Assembly: GCA_029168955.1 (NCBI GenBank)
Contig: JAPDOI010000371.1
Span: 530,501-594,500 of the forward strand
Direction of reading: 5' to 3'
Origin: Aplectana chamaeleonis
Taxonomy: Eukaryota > Nematoda > Chromadorea > Rhabditida > Cosmocercidae
DNA: 64,000 bases
Part shown: piece by piece, positions 1 through 11,421 of the stretch
Position numbering within the stretch: the first letter of the stretch is position 1
Layout of the letters: each line of letters starts with the position of its first letter
Translations under genes and position numbers: made by a program
The notes under the pieces: model-generated
Seen by the model: the letters and a program-made list of their open reading frames with translations, nothing else
Told to the model about the DNA's origin: nothing
The model's database searches: none

Positions 1-235
1 TTCTGGACGGATGTGGTTAAAGAGGATTTAAAGTCACTCGGCATCGAAAGACAGTTCAGGCGCGATGTTTCGTTTCGCAGGAAATGGAATAGTGACAGCT
101 GGATGGAATGTGTTCAAATTGTGGCTGAAGACCGTGAAAAATGGACACGGCTGACTACTAGGACGGCACACCTCGGTGAAGATGCGGAATGACCGCGTCA
201 GGCGAAAGCCAACCGATTAAGTCAAGTAAGTCAAG
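1..235 (+). pseudogene. RTE-clade LINE, 3' end of reverse-transcriptase ORF and tail
   Basis: The frame opening at base 1 runs 63 codons to a TGA at 190-192. It reads as the C-terminal end of an RTE-type reverse transcriptase (FWTDVVKEDL at the start, RTAHLGEDAE at the end). The N-terminal part lies outside the window. The short tail after the stop ends in an AAGTCAAGTAAGTCAA repeat, the kind of short-motif tail RTE elements carry instead of poly(A). The same tail and 3' coding end occur at 61.3 kb on the opposite strand. The tail abuts GTTCACGATG, which is internal to the terminus of a TTAA-type miniature element, so the RTE copy appears to have landed in that element. The visible part is open, but whether the whole copy was intact cannot be seen. 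Confidence 0.8.
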
Positions 236-434
236 TTCACGATGAATATCGAACTCGAGTTCGACCCAAAATGGGATTGTTTGGTCGTGAGGTAACTAAT
301 AGCGAAGAAACAGCGAAGAAAAACGTCCAGAATAAGTCAAAATAACAATTTCTTAATTCAGGGCGTGGACGAGAATCATGGGCCCTGCTGACTTCGTCAA
401 GCGCGCGCTAATCGCGAAATCTGCGCGAATCGGT
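236..434 (+). mobile_element. TTAA-type miniature element, left half (split by LINE)
   Basis: These bases match the left half of the unsplit copy at 21807-22258: GTTCACGATGAATATCG, then the GAGTTCGACCCAAAA block, then GAATCATGGGCCCTGCTGA. The first few terminal bases (TTAAAGGCAGT) are missing, replaced by the RTE tail. The right half resumes at 4096. The split point carries a 12-bp duplication, GCGCGAATCGGT, at 423-434 and 4096-4107. There is no coding capacity. Confidence 0.8.
423..434. repeat. Target-site duplication of the LINE, left copy
   Basis: GCGCGAATCGGT is repeated exactly at 4096-4107. It marks both ends of the LINE insertion into the miniature element. Confidence 0.85.
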
Positions 435-3400
435 CTTCTTCTTCTTTGCAGCCGCAGGAAGGTTTCTGTCAAAGGTTCAAGAAACGGGCGACTGAAACCG
501 GATTCGTCCACAAATCCATTGTTGTAAGAGTGGTAGGCCTCTTTGGGCATTCGAATAGGTGTTCGGTTGTGTGGCCACGGCTACCACAGTCCGGGCACTC
601 GTCCGGCTTACTGCGATCGATCTTATGCAAGAATGACATCAGGATAGGGGAATGGCAGAATTCGGGCTTCAGCATGAAGATGTTCCACTGGGGTGCTTTT
701 AGCACACCCTGTGGCAATCCGAAGAGCAGCATTTTGGACTCGCTGCATCTTTGTCCACAATGAATCCGATATCATGTGCTGCCATACCGGTGCAGCGTAC
801 TCCAACGCCGGCTGCAATATTGCCTTGTAGGTGGTCAAAATTGTCTCCTTGCTACTTCCCCACGACGTTCCTCCCAGAGCTCGTAGGACGTTGAGCTTTG
901 CTTTCACTGTAGCCTGTTTCTGCTCAGTATTCTTGTGGAACCTCAACGAAGGATCCAGTACTAGGCCGAGCAGCTTAGGAAAACGTGAAGCAGGCAGACG
1001 AGCGTCTTCCCAATTCACAACGGGGTGAGCGCAGTGTTCCTTAGGGTCAGTGGAGAAAACTGATACAGATGATTTAGCGGCAGAGACAGTGAGCATCATA
1101 TCATCGAGAAAGTTCTTCAGAACGATGAGGTAGCTATTGACCTTGCGTGCAGCTACATTAATGTCTCTGTCCCGGCACAAGATGGTGATGTCATCCGCAT
1201 ACGCAACGACTTTGATGTCACTTGGGGGAACGGGCAAATCTTCCAGGTAAAGACTGAACAGAGCAGGCGATATGACTCCTCCTTGAGGGACACCGGCAGC
1301 GATCGGGATGCTATTAGAGACATGTCCCTGAAACAGCACTTTAGCTCGGCGCCCTTTGATGAGTGCTGTAATCCATCGCTTCTGCCAAGGCGGGATGGTG
1401 GACCTCAATAGCTTCTCAGACAGTATGCCCACGTTGACAGTGTCAAACGCCTTCGTGAGGTCCAGGGCTACTCCAACAGTGCGTTAAGGCTTGGTGGCGT
1501 TGAAGCCATCCAAAACATAGCTCACAATCTCCAGCAGCGCCGTGGTGGTAGAGTGTATTTTGCGGAATCCATGCTGGTGCTGCTGATTGTTATTATGCTC
1601 GGCAAGCTCCTTGACGACCAGTTTCTCAGCGACCTTTGCGATTGGTGATAACAGACTTATTGGCCTGTATCCCTTAGCCGTCGATGGTGATTTACCTGCC
1701 TTAGGCAACGGAACGACGCTTGCCATTTCCCAGTCTTGGGGTACGATGCACGTGCGAAAGGATGTGTTGATGACGTCAGCCAGGATTGGCATAATCTCAG
1801 TCGGCAGTTTCTTCAAGATCGCTGGACTAATGCCATCCGGCCCTACAGCTTTCGAGTTGCGCATCTCTTTTACCACCTTTTCAATCTGCGCGGGCGTCAC
1901 TGCTTCTGCTTCATTCATGAGTGGCAACTTACAGAGCTCTCTTACAGTCACTCGATTTTGTTTCCCTCTCTTAGCCTGAGTTATGAAAAATTCTTTCCGA
2001 GAGCAGTTGCAGCCTCCTTTCCCGATTTGAAGACTCCATTCTCGAACTCGATCGTAGAGTAGTTGGTGGAGGCGCTCTTGCCCAAGATCTTCTTTAGAAC
2101 TTTCCAAGTTGACGCTCCATCACTCTTGAAATTCATCTTCTCTGTGAATTTCTCCCAACACTCCTTCTTGTGCTTGTCCAGATCTCGCTTAATCTCGCTA
2201 TCCAGCTCAGCAATGGTCGGATCCAGGTGATCTGCCACTCTCTTTGCATCCCTTGTTCTTATCTTCTCCAAGATTTCCCTGGTGACATTGGGAAAGAAGG
2301 TCTTAAAGGCAGCGGTCACGATGAAAAACGTTATCGAAAAAACTACAAAAATCAGCTTAGATCAAAAACAGCTGAAAAACTATGAAAGTAGCGCGGTGAA
2401 AAACGGTCTAGAATTAGAGTTTCTAGGGCTCAAAGAAGCTAGTTCGTGCACACGTGCACAGCGATGACGAAACAGATCGCAGTCTCATGCCGAGCAGTCA
2501 AAAATCATTGACATTCAGAGGACGAAATGAATGCAAATTTAACGATTAAAAACAGTTGAATAATGAAAGCATCACTTCAGTCAATGTATTTGACTAGATG
2601 TGTACATATATTCGAAGGTTCATTGATTGACATTGAATTTCAAGCTAACTGATGTTCTTGATATAAGAGGTCATCGATGCCGATGATGTGGAGTGGGCTC
2701 GTCCACCATCAAAAGAAAGAATGTTCAGGTTTCAAATTTGGCCCAAAACAGTGGTTTTTTCGCGATTTTTTCTTATAGGTCCTACTACTCGAGACCCAGG
2801 AAAGGATTTGGAGAGAAAAAGACGACAAGCATATTTGATCGCGACCACTGCCTTTAACTCGGCCCTCCGGAATGGCGGCTTTCATTGCCTTGCGAATCGC
2901 GTCCGTCAAGTGACGCTCTTTCTGGTGCACGTTTCCATTCCATGGGTAGTAATCCACATGACGAAGTGTCACCTCCCTGAACAAGCGCCAGTCTGCAAGG
3001 CAAAGATTAAGATAAGACCTTTGATGGATACCTGAATAAGGAGCAAGAGAATTAGAGAGATCGACATGGACAAAAACGGGGATATGATCACTGGACAGAG
3101 TTGTAGCGGTAGACCAAGAGCAGGCGCTGGAGAGATTAGATGATACAAGAGAGATGTCTGGACTAGAGGATCGGTCGTTGACCGGGAGACGAGTGGGCTG
3201 ATCATCGTTGAGAATGACCAGATCGCACTCCTCCGCACACTCTTCGACGTCTTCTCCTCTAGCGTCAGTGTCAAGCGACGAGCAGAATGTATGAGCATTG
3301 AAATCGCCTGCGAAGACAACAGAGGGTGAAAGTGAGCAGTCGTACAACTGCTCGAGTGAGGGAGTAGGGTCGTAAGATTGGGGACAGGACGTGGTAGGAG

Positions 3401-4095
3401 GGATATAGATATTAAAAAGAGATATAGGTGTTTTAAGAGGGAGATGGATAGGTAGGTACTCGAGAGTACCGTCCTTTGGTGTGTTTGGTATGATATGAGA
3501 GGGTAGATTTGATAATACGAAAGTGGAAACTCCTCCGCCGAGAGCTGTCCTTGGAGCATGATAAGCAATGTAGCCAGGAATGTTAGGGTGACGTGCGGTA
3601 GTAGAAGGATAAAGTTTGGTTTCCTGAACCATTATGACATCAGGATGATGAGTACGAGCAAAAAGAGAGAGTTCAGACAACTTGGCACGAAGGCCATTGA
3701 GGTTAATATGCACAATAGAGAGGGGGGCGGTTGGTAAATGAGGAATCAGAGTTACTGGGGGCAGAGCACAGAACACAACGGAAGGAAGGATCGTGATGCC
3801 TCACAGAACTGAGACCCGAACAGGAGAGATGCACCCACCTTTGGCATCCGAAGCGCTGGACGCTGGTATGTCTCCTGGTAACATCCTTGCCGCACGTGGC
3901 GCATGAGTACTTCTGAGCGGGTCCTGGATTCCTCTCGACGCCGGCCATTTGTAGTAGAATCCTTATGAGAGCTGCAGCCAGCCAGCATCTCTCCCATGAC
4001 AAAAACCCTCCACGCGGAGGGGTTGACGTCGGTTTGCACGGAGGTGGTCTTCTTTCCTCCACACTGCCACGGCACGAACGTACGACATCTCGGCA
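435..4095 (-). pseudogene. Non-LTR retrotransposon (Ingi/jockey-like), degenerate ORF2
   Basis: On the minus strand, reading from 4095 down, I see in order: a 2A-like GVERNPGP motif (G where the consensus has D); a PHD/zinc-finger-like Cys/His block (CATCGKDV, CVLCSA); an AP-endonuclease domain from about 3730 to 2860 (VHINLNGLRAKL, VQETKL, FAGDFNAH, SSDHIPV); a reverse transcriptase from about 2300 to 750 with GPDGISPAILKK, GYRPISLLSP, GVPQGG and YADD near 1190-1201; and a C-terminal zinc-knuckle-like CPDCGSRGHTTEHLFEC. The element would copy its RNA at a nicked target. It is dead: there are frameshifts near 3760, 2040 and 650, a stop near 1485, and a foreign insert at 2307-2853. The 3' end is a short AAG repeat next to the 12-bp target duplication. 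The clade name is inferred from domain order. Confidence 0.85.
2307..2853. mobile_element. TTAA-flanked TIR element nested in the LINE
   Basis: Both sides carry TTAA (2303-2306 and 2854-2857). The inverted ends start AGGCAGCGGTCACGAT on the left and AGGCAGTGGTCGCGAT on the right, read inward. Removing the insert and one TTAA restores the reverse-transcriptase ORF frame exactly: EGRV joins to KTFFPNVT. The 547-bp insert has no coding capacity. TTAA duplication is the piggyBac-type signature, but no transposase is present, so the superfamily is inferred. Confidence 0.88.
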
Positions 4096-4107
4096 GCGCG
4101 AATCGGT
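4096..4107. repeat. Target-site duplication of the LINE, right copy
   Basis: This is an exact copy of 423-434. The miniature element continues immediately after it. Confidence 0.85.
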
Positions 4108-4345
4108 AATGCTAACTGCGGCAGAGTTGCTTGGCAATTTGCCATCGAAACGCGTGCGGCGCCACAAGCTCGTCCGATTGGGGGCGGACCGGGATAGGTA
4201 GGCGCATCGGGAGAGCTTTCAAAGTTGTTTGTATTTATTTCTGGCCAGTTTACGTTGCTTTCTTCGACCCTATCCTCTACAGCACCTGCCAACTTTGTGT
4301 TTCACCCCGAGACCTCGTGAACGAGATTTGTCGTGAACACTGCCT
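4096..4345 (+). mobile_element. TTAA-type miniature element, right half (split by LINE)
   Basis: Matches the right half of the copy at 21807-22258 (GCGGCAGAGTTGCTTGGCAA onward) and ends in the inverted terminus TCGTGAACACTGCCT, followed by TTAA at 4346-4349. Confidence 0.85.
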
Positions 4346-4349
4346 TTAA

Positions 4350-4689
4350 GTGCGCCAGAAGAGGGCTACCGTAATTTTAGGAATAATGTTATTCGGCTCT
4401 CGTAAACAAATTGGATGATATAAAATTGACCAAGGGTAAAGTATAAAAGAAGTGAAGAGCGGTGTGTCTTGATTCACACACCGTACTTCTCCAGAGGTCA
4501 GCAATTGAGGATCCGCCTGTACTACAAAGCATGAAAACATCACCACCTGTAGGGAAGATGAAGCGAATTCGGAGTCAGAACTTAGAAAATTTTAGAGCCA
4601 ACTCGAGTGAGATTACGGTAGCCCTGTTCTGGCGGACTTAACTATCGTTCTTGTAGATTCGGAGGCCTGGCTTGCATACGGTGTCCTGA
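4350..4689. other. Intergenic, no gene seen
   Basis: AT-balanced unique sequence between the miniature element and the first minisatellite. No open frame of interest, no repeat and no foldback is visible here, so the left edge of the minisatellite unit has no recognised terminus. Confidence 0.6.
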
Positions 4690-7600
4690 ACATTAAACTG
4701 AGGTCCTGCACACTCCTACTGAGATCCAGCACACATTCCATGAAGTCCTGCTCATCCTTACAGGGGTCTTGTACACGTTTCATGATGTCCTGCACACTCC
4801 TACTGATGTCCTGCAAACATTCCACGAAGTTCTGCTCATCCTTACAGGGGTCTTGCACACGTTTCATGATGTCCTGCACACTCCTACTAAAGTCCTGCAC
4901 ACATTCCATGATGTTCTGCACACCCCGATTGGGGTCCTGCACACGTTCTATGATGTCCTGCACAATTTTACTAAGGTCCTACACACATTCCATGACGTCC
5001 TGCTCATCCCTACTAGGGACCTGCACACGCTTCATGATGCCCTGCACACTCCTACTGAGATCCAGCACACATTCCATGAAGTCCTGCTCATCCTTACAGG
5101 GGTCTTGCACACATTCTACGACGTACTGCACACCCCTACTGGGGTCCTGCACAGGTTCCATGATGTCCTGCACACTCCTACTGGGGTCCGGCACAGGTCC
5201 CATGATGTCCTGCACACTCCTACTGAGGTCCTGCACACTCCTACTGAGGTCCTGCACACATTCTACGACGTCCTGCACACCCCTAGTGGGGTCCTACACA
5301 TGTCCCATGATGTCCTGCATACTTCTACAAAGGTCCTGCACACTCCCACTGAGGTTCTGCACACATTCTACGACGTCCTGCACACCCCTACTGGGGTCCT
5401 GCACAGGTCCCATGATGTCCTGCACACTCCTACTAAGGGTTTGCACACGTTCCATAATGTCCTGCACACTCCTACTGAGGTCCTGCACACCCCTACTGGG
5501 GTCCTGCACAGGTCCCATGATGTCCTGCACACTCCTACTAAGGTCCTGCGCACTCCTACTGAGGTCCTGCACACCCCTACTGGGGTCCTGCACAGGTCCC
5601 ATGATGTCGTGCACACTCCTACTAAGGTCCTGCACACTCCTACTGAGGTCCTGCACACATTCTACGACGTCCTGCACACCCCTACTGGGGTCCTGCACAG
5701 GTCCCATAATGTCCTGCACACTCCTACTGAGGTCCTGCACACATTCTACGACGTCCTGCACACCCCTACTGGGGTCCTGCACAGGTTCCATGATGTCCTG
5801 CACACTCTTACTGAGGTCCTCCACACATTCTACGACGTACTGCACACCCCTACTGGGGTCCTGCACAGGTTCCATGATGTCCTGCACACTCCTACTAAGG
5901 TCCTGCACACTCCTACTGAGGTCCTGCACACACTATACGACGTCCTGCACACCCCTACTGGGGTCCTGCACACGTTCCATGATGTCATGCGCACTCCGAC
6001 TGAGGTCCTGCACAGGTCCCATAATGTCCTGCACACTCCTACTGAGGTCTTGCACACCCCTACTGGGGTCCTGCACAAGTCCCATGATGTCCTGCACACT
6101 CCTACTAAGGTCCTGCACACTCCTACTGAGGTCCTGCACACATTCTACGACGTCCTGCACACCTCTACTGGGGTCCTGCGCAGGTCCCATAATGTCCTGC
6201 ACACTACTACTGAGGTCCTGCACACCCCTACTGGGGTCCTGCACAGGTCCCATGATGTCCCGCACACTCCTACTAAGGTCCTGCACACTCCTACTTAGGT
6301 CCTGCACACATTCTACGACGTCCTGCATACCCCTACTGGGGTCCTGCACAGGTTCCATGATGTCCTGCACACTCCTACTAAGGTCCTGCACACGTTCCAT
6401 GATGTCCTGCACACTCTTACTGAGGTCCTGCACACATTCTACGACGTACTGCACACCCCTACTGGGGTCCTGCACAGGTTCCATGATGTCGTGCACACTC
6501 CTACTAAGGTCCTGCACACTCCTACTGAGGTCCTGCACATCCCTACTGGGGTCCTGCACAGGTCCCATGATGTCCTGCACACTCCTACTGATGTCCTGCA
6601 AACATTCCACGAAGTTCTGCTCATCCTTACAGGGGTCTTGCACACGTTTCATGATGTCCTGCACACTCCTACTAAAGTCCTGCACACATTCCATGATGTC
6701 CTGCACACCCCTATTGGGGTCCTGCACACGTTCTATGATGTCCTGCACAATTTTACTAAGGTCCTACACACATTCCATGACGTCCTGCTCATCCCTACTA
6801 GGGACCTGCACACGCTTCATGATGCCTTGCACACTCCTACTGAGATCCAGCACACATTCCATGAAGTCCTGCTCATCCTTACAGGGGTCTTGCACACATT
6901 CTACGACGTACTGCACACCCCTACTGGGGTCCTGCACAGGTTCCATGATGTCCTGCACACTCCTACTGGGGTCCTGCACACTCCTACTGAGGTCCTGCAC
7001 GTATTCTACGACGTCCTGCACACCCCTAGTGGGGTCCTACACATGTCCCATGATGTCCTGCATACTTCTACTAAGGTCCTGCACACTCCCACTGAGGTTC
7101 TGCACACATTCTACGACGTCCTGCACACCCCTACTGGGGTCCTGCACAGGTCCCATGAGGTCCTGCACACTCCTACTAAGGGTTTGCACACGTTCCATAA
7201 TGTCCTGAACACTCCTACTGAGGTCCTGCACACCCCTACTGGGGTCCTGCACAGGTCCCATGATGTCCTGCACACTCCTACTAAGGTCCTGCACACTCCT
7301 ACTGAGGTCCTGCACACCCCTACTGGGGTCCTGCACAGGCACCATGATGTCTTGCACACTCCTACTAAGGTCCTGCACACTCCTATTGAGGTCCTGCACA
7401 CATTCTACGATGTCCTGCACACCCCTACTGGGGTCCTGCACAGGTCCCATAATGTCCTGCACACTCCTACTGAGGTCCTTCACACATTCTACGACGTTTT
7501 GCACACCCCAACTGGGGTCCTGCACAGGTTCCATGATGTCCTGCACTGTCCTACTAAGGTCCTGCACATATTCCACGACGTCCTGCACACCCCTAGTGGG

Positions 7601-10510
7601 GCCCTGCGCAGGTCCCATGATGTCCTGCACACTCCTACTAAGGTCCTGCACACTCCCACTGAGGTCCTGCACACACTATACGACGTCCTGCACACCCCTA
7701 CTGGGGTCCTGCACACGTTCCATGATGTCATGCGCACTCCGACTGAGGTCCTGCACAGGTCCCATAATGTCCTGCACACTCCTACTGAGCTCTTGCACAC
7801 CCCTACTGGGGTCCTGCACAGGTCCCATGATGTCCTGCACACTCCTACTAAGGTCCTGCACACTCCTACTGAGGTCCTGCACACATTCTACGACGTCCTG
7901 CACACCTCTACTGGGGTCCTGCGCAGGTCCCATAATGTCCTGCACACTACTACTGAGGTCCTGCACACCCCTACTGGGGTCCTGCACAGGTCCCATGATG
8001 TCCCGCACACTCCTACTAAGGTCCTGCACACTCCTACTTAGGTCCTGCACACATTCTACGACGTCCTGCATACCCCTACTGGGGTCCTGCACAGGTTCCA
8101 TGATGTCCTGCACACTCCTACTAAGGTCCTGCACACGTTCCATGATGTCCTGCACACTCTTACTGAGGTCCTGCACACATTCTACGACGTACTGCACACC
8201 CCTACTGGGGTCCTGCACAGGTTCCATGATGTCGTGCACACTCCTACTAAGGTCCTGCACACTCCTACTGAGGTCCTGCACACCCCTACTGGGGTCCTGC
8301 ACAGGTCCCATGATGTCCTGCACACTCTTACTAAGGTCCTGCACACTCCTACTAAGGTCCTGCTCACATTCTACGACGTCCTGCACACCCCTACTGGGGT
8401 CCTGCACCGGTCCCATGATGTCCTGCACACTCCTACTAAGGTCCTGCACACTCCTACTGAGGTCTTGCACACATTCTTCGACGTCCTGCACACCCCTACT
8501 CGGGTCCTGCACACGTTCCATGATGTCCTGCGCACTCCTACTGAGGTCCTGCACAGGTCCTACCGAGGTCCCTTGCACACTCCTACTGAGGTCCTGCACA
8601 CCCGTACTGGGGTCCTGCACAGGTCCCATGATGTCCTGCACACTCCTACTAAGGTCCTGCACACTCCTACTGAGGTCCTGCACACATTCTACGACGTCCT
8701 GCACACCTCTACTGGGGTCCTGCACAGGTCCCATAATGTCCTGCACACTACTACTGAGGTCCTGCACACCCCTACTGGGGTCCTGCACAGGTCCCATGAT
8801 GTCCTGCACACTCCTACTAAGGTCCTGCACACTCCTACTGAGGTCCTGCACACATTCTACGACGTCCTGCACACCCCTACTGGGGTCCTGCACAGGTTCC
8901 ATGATGTCCTGCACACTCCTACTAAGGTCCTGCACACGTTCCATGATGTCCTGCACACTCTTACTGAGGTCCTGCACACATTCTACGACGTACTGCCTAC
9001 TCCCACTGGGGTCCTGCACAGGTTCCATGATGTCCTGCACACTCCTACTAAGGTCCTGCACACTCCTACTGAGGTCCTGCACACACTCTGCGACGTCCTG
9101 CACACCCCTACTGGGGTCCTGCACACGTTCCATGATGTCCTGCGCACTCCGACTGAGGTCCTGCACAGGTCCCATAATGTCCTGCACACTCCTACTGAGG
9201 TCCTGCACACCCCTACTGGGGTCCTGCACAGGTCCCATGATGTCCTGCACACTCCTACTAAGGTCCTGCACACTCCTACTGAGGTCCTGCACACATTCTA
9301 CGACGTCCTGCACACCCCTACTGGGGTCCTGCACACGTTCCATGATGTCCTGCACACCCCTACTGAGGTCCTGCACACACTCTACGACGTCCTGCACACC
9401 CCTACTGGGGTCCTGCACACGTTCCATGATGTCCTGCGCACTCCGACTGAGGTCCTGCACAGGTCCCATAATGTCCTGCACACTCCTACTGAGGTCCTGC
9501 ACACCCCTACTGGGGTCCTGCACAGGTCCCATGATGTCCTGCACACTCCTACTAAGGTCCTGCACACTCTTACTGAGGTCCTGAACACATTCTACGACGT
9601 ACTTCACACCCCTACTGGGGTCCTGCACACGTTCCATGATGTCCTGCGCACTCCTACTAAGGTCCTGCACACTCCTACTGAGGTACTGCGCACATTCTAC
9701 GACGTCCTGCACACCCCTACTGGGGTCCTGCACACGTTCCATGATGTCCTGCGCACTCCTACTGAGGTCCTGCACAGGTCCCATAATGTCCTGCACACTC
9801 CTACTGAGGTCCTGCACACCCCTACTGGGGTCCTGCACAGGTCCCATGATGTCCTGCACACTCCTACTAAGGTCCTGCACACTCCTACTGAGGTCCTGCA
9901 CACATTCTACGACGTCCTGCACACCCCTACTGGGGTCCTGCACACGTTCCATGATGTCCTGCACACTCTTACTGAGGTCCTGCACACATTCTTCGACGTA
10001 CTGCACACCCCTACTGGGGTCCTGCACAGGTTTCATGATGTCCTGCACACTCCTACTAAGGTCCTGCACACTCCTACTGAGGTCCTGCACACATTCTACG
10101 ACGTCCTGCACACCCCTACTGGGGTCCTGCACAGGTTCCATGATGTCCTGCACACTCCTACTAAGGTCCTGCACACGTTCCATGATGTCCTGCACACTCC
10201 TACTGAGGTCCTGCACACATTCTACGACGTTCTGCACACCCCTACTGGGGTCCTGCACAGGTCCCATGATGTCCTGCACACTCCTACTAAGGTCCTGCAC
10301 ACTCCTACTAAGGTCCTGCACACTCCTACTGAGGTCCTGCACACATTCTACGACGTCCTGCACACCCCTCCTGGGGTCCTGCACAGGTCCCATGATGTCC
10401 TGCATACACCTACTAAGGTCCTGCACACATTCTACGGCGTCCCGCACACCCCTACTGAGGGGTTGCTGTAGTTCCACGACGTCCTGCATACTCCTACTGC
10501 GGTCTCGCAT
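4690..10510. repeat. Minisatellite array 0: 21-bp monomer, 105-bp higher-order unit
   Basis: About 277 tandem 21-bp monomers, each starting GTCCTGCACA. Five variants are distinguished by their second half: ctcctactaag, ctcctactgag, cattctacgac, cccctactggg and ggtcccatgat. In the better-ordered right part they cycle as a 105-bp higher-order unit. About 1.75-1.79 kb of the array is repeated within it (4797 onward versus 6582 onward). The unit length is divisible by three and nearly stop-free, so long frames appear on both strands (for example a 972-codon minus frame ending at 7676, with heptads such as VQDLSRS). I read these as by-products of the repeat, not genes. The monomer is related to the 42-bp arrays at 13.3, 31.0 and 34.7 kb. 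Confidence 0.95.
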
Positions 10511-10881
10511 AGTCAACCGACACTTCAGCACACCCTGCGACGACTTCTTATCTTTGGTGCGCATCGTACAAACACGCGCCACACTCAAAAACAACCCTTC
10601 CGCATAGCGTCCTATTCCAAGCCGGACGTTTAGAGTACACCACCCTAGAGAGCAAGGTATTTATATGGAGTCTCTAAGAAAACAATGACTGATAACGAAA
10701 AAACCCGACATTTTTATAAACTAATCATGAGAGGCCGGTTTCCGAGTTTGAACCGCCGGTTATGGGCCCAGAAGTCATTTTGGTGAGTTCTGACAATTAT
10801 TTTCGTCATTCCCGTGGCCGATCACCTCTAGTCACAAATTTTCGAGCGATTTGGTCCACGCCCTCCAAAAAAAGGTTTTCA
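10511..10881. other. Unique spacer between array 0 and GGCGGA tract
   Basis: No gene is recognised. The 972-codon minus-strand frame of the array starts in this segment at 10594, so a chance non-repetitive N-terminus of about 30 residues is attached to it. No splice or promoter evidence was found. Confidence 0.5.
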
Positions 10882-11217
10882 ACGGACGGAGGTGGAGGCG
10901 GAGGCGGTGGCGGTGGCGGTGGCGGTGGCGGTGGCGGAGGCGGAGGCGGAGGCGGAGGCGGAGGCGGAGGCGGAGGCGGGGGCGGAGGCGGAGGGGGAGG
11001 CGGAGGGGGAGGCGGAGGCGGAGGCGGAGGCGGAGGCGGAGGCGGAGGCGGAGGCGGAGGCGGAGGCGGAGGCGGAGGCGGAGGCGGAGGCGGAGGCGGA
11101 GGCGGAGGCGGAGGCGGAGGAGCGAGGCGGAGGCGGAGGCGGAGGCGGAGGCGGAGGCGGAGGTGGAGGCGGAGGCGGAGGCGGAGGTGGAGGCGGAGGC
11201 GGAGGCGGTGGTGGAGA
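10882..11217. repeat. GGCGGA/GGTGGC hexanucleotide microsatellite
   Basis: About 55 copies of a G-rich hexamer (mostly GGAGGC with GGTGGC variants), purine/G-rich on the plus strand. Runs of paired G at this density are compatible with G-quadruplex folding. All three plus frames are open (polyGly, Arg-rich, Ala-Glu), which is a trivial result of the period of six. Confidence 0.97.
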
Positions 11218-11402
11218 ACGTTTTTGCGTAATTTGAGAGATCATAACTTTAGAAAGCGGGGACCAGTTGGGATGAAAAGTTGCACGCATATGTAATTTCT
11301 TGCAGCGCATCGAAAAGTGTACAGCTCATATCTCTGGTGACGGTATGAATAGGTGATCTCATTGTAGGGAATCCGCGCGGGAGGAGATCAAAGCCAAATC
11401 CT

Positions 11403-11421
11403 GGTGAGCGCTTCGCGCTCA
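11403..11421. repeat. Head hairpin 1 of composite unit (minus-going)
   Basis: The short palindrome GTGAGCGCTTCGCGCTCAC lies in the context AAAGCCAAATC-CTG-hairpin-CACAAT. Three relatives occur at 11947, 34007 and 34127. It sits head to head with the copy at 11947. Confidence 0.75.

Noticed and set aside
4690..10510. CRISPR-like array
   Set aside because: The repeats are contiguous 21-mers with no unique spacers, in a eukaryotic context.
4740..10594. Several 500-970-codon open frames on both strands (array 0)
   Set aside because: The unit is 21 bp and lacks stops in most phases, so long frames arise on both strands automatically. No start context, splice site or codon bias supports one frame over the others.
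10762..11310. Poly-Gly, Arg-rich and Ala-Glu proteins
   Set aside because: Translations of a GGCGGA hexamer; no domain outside the tract.
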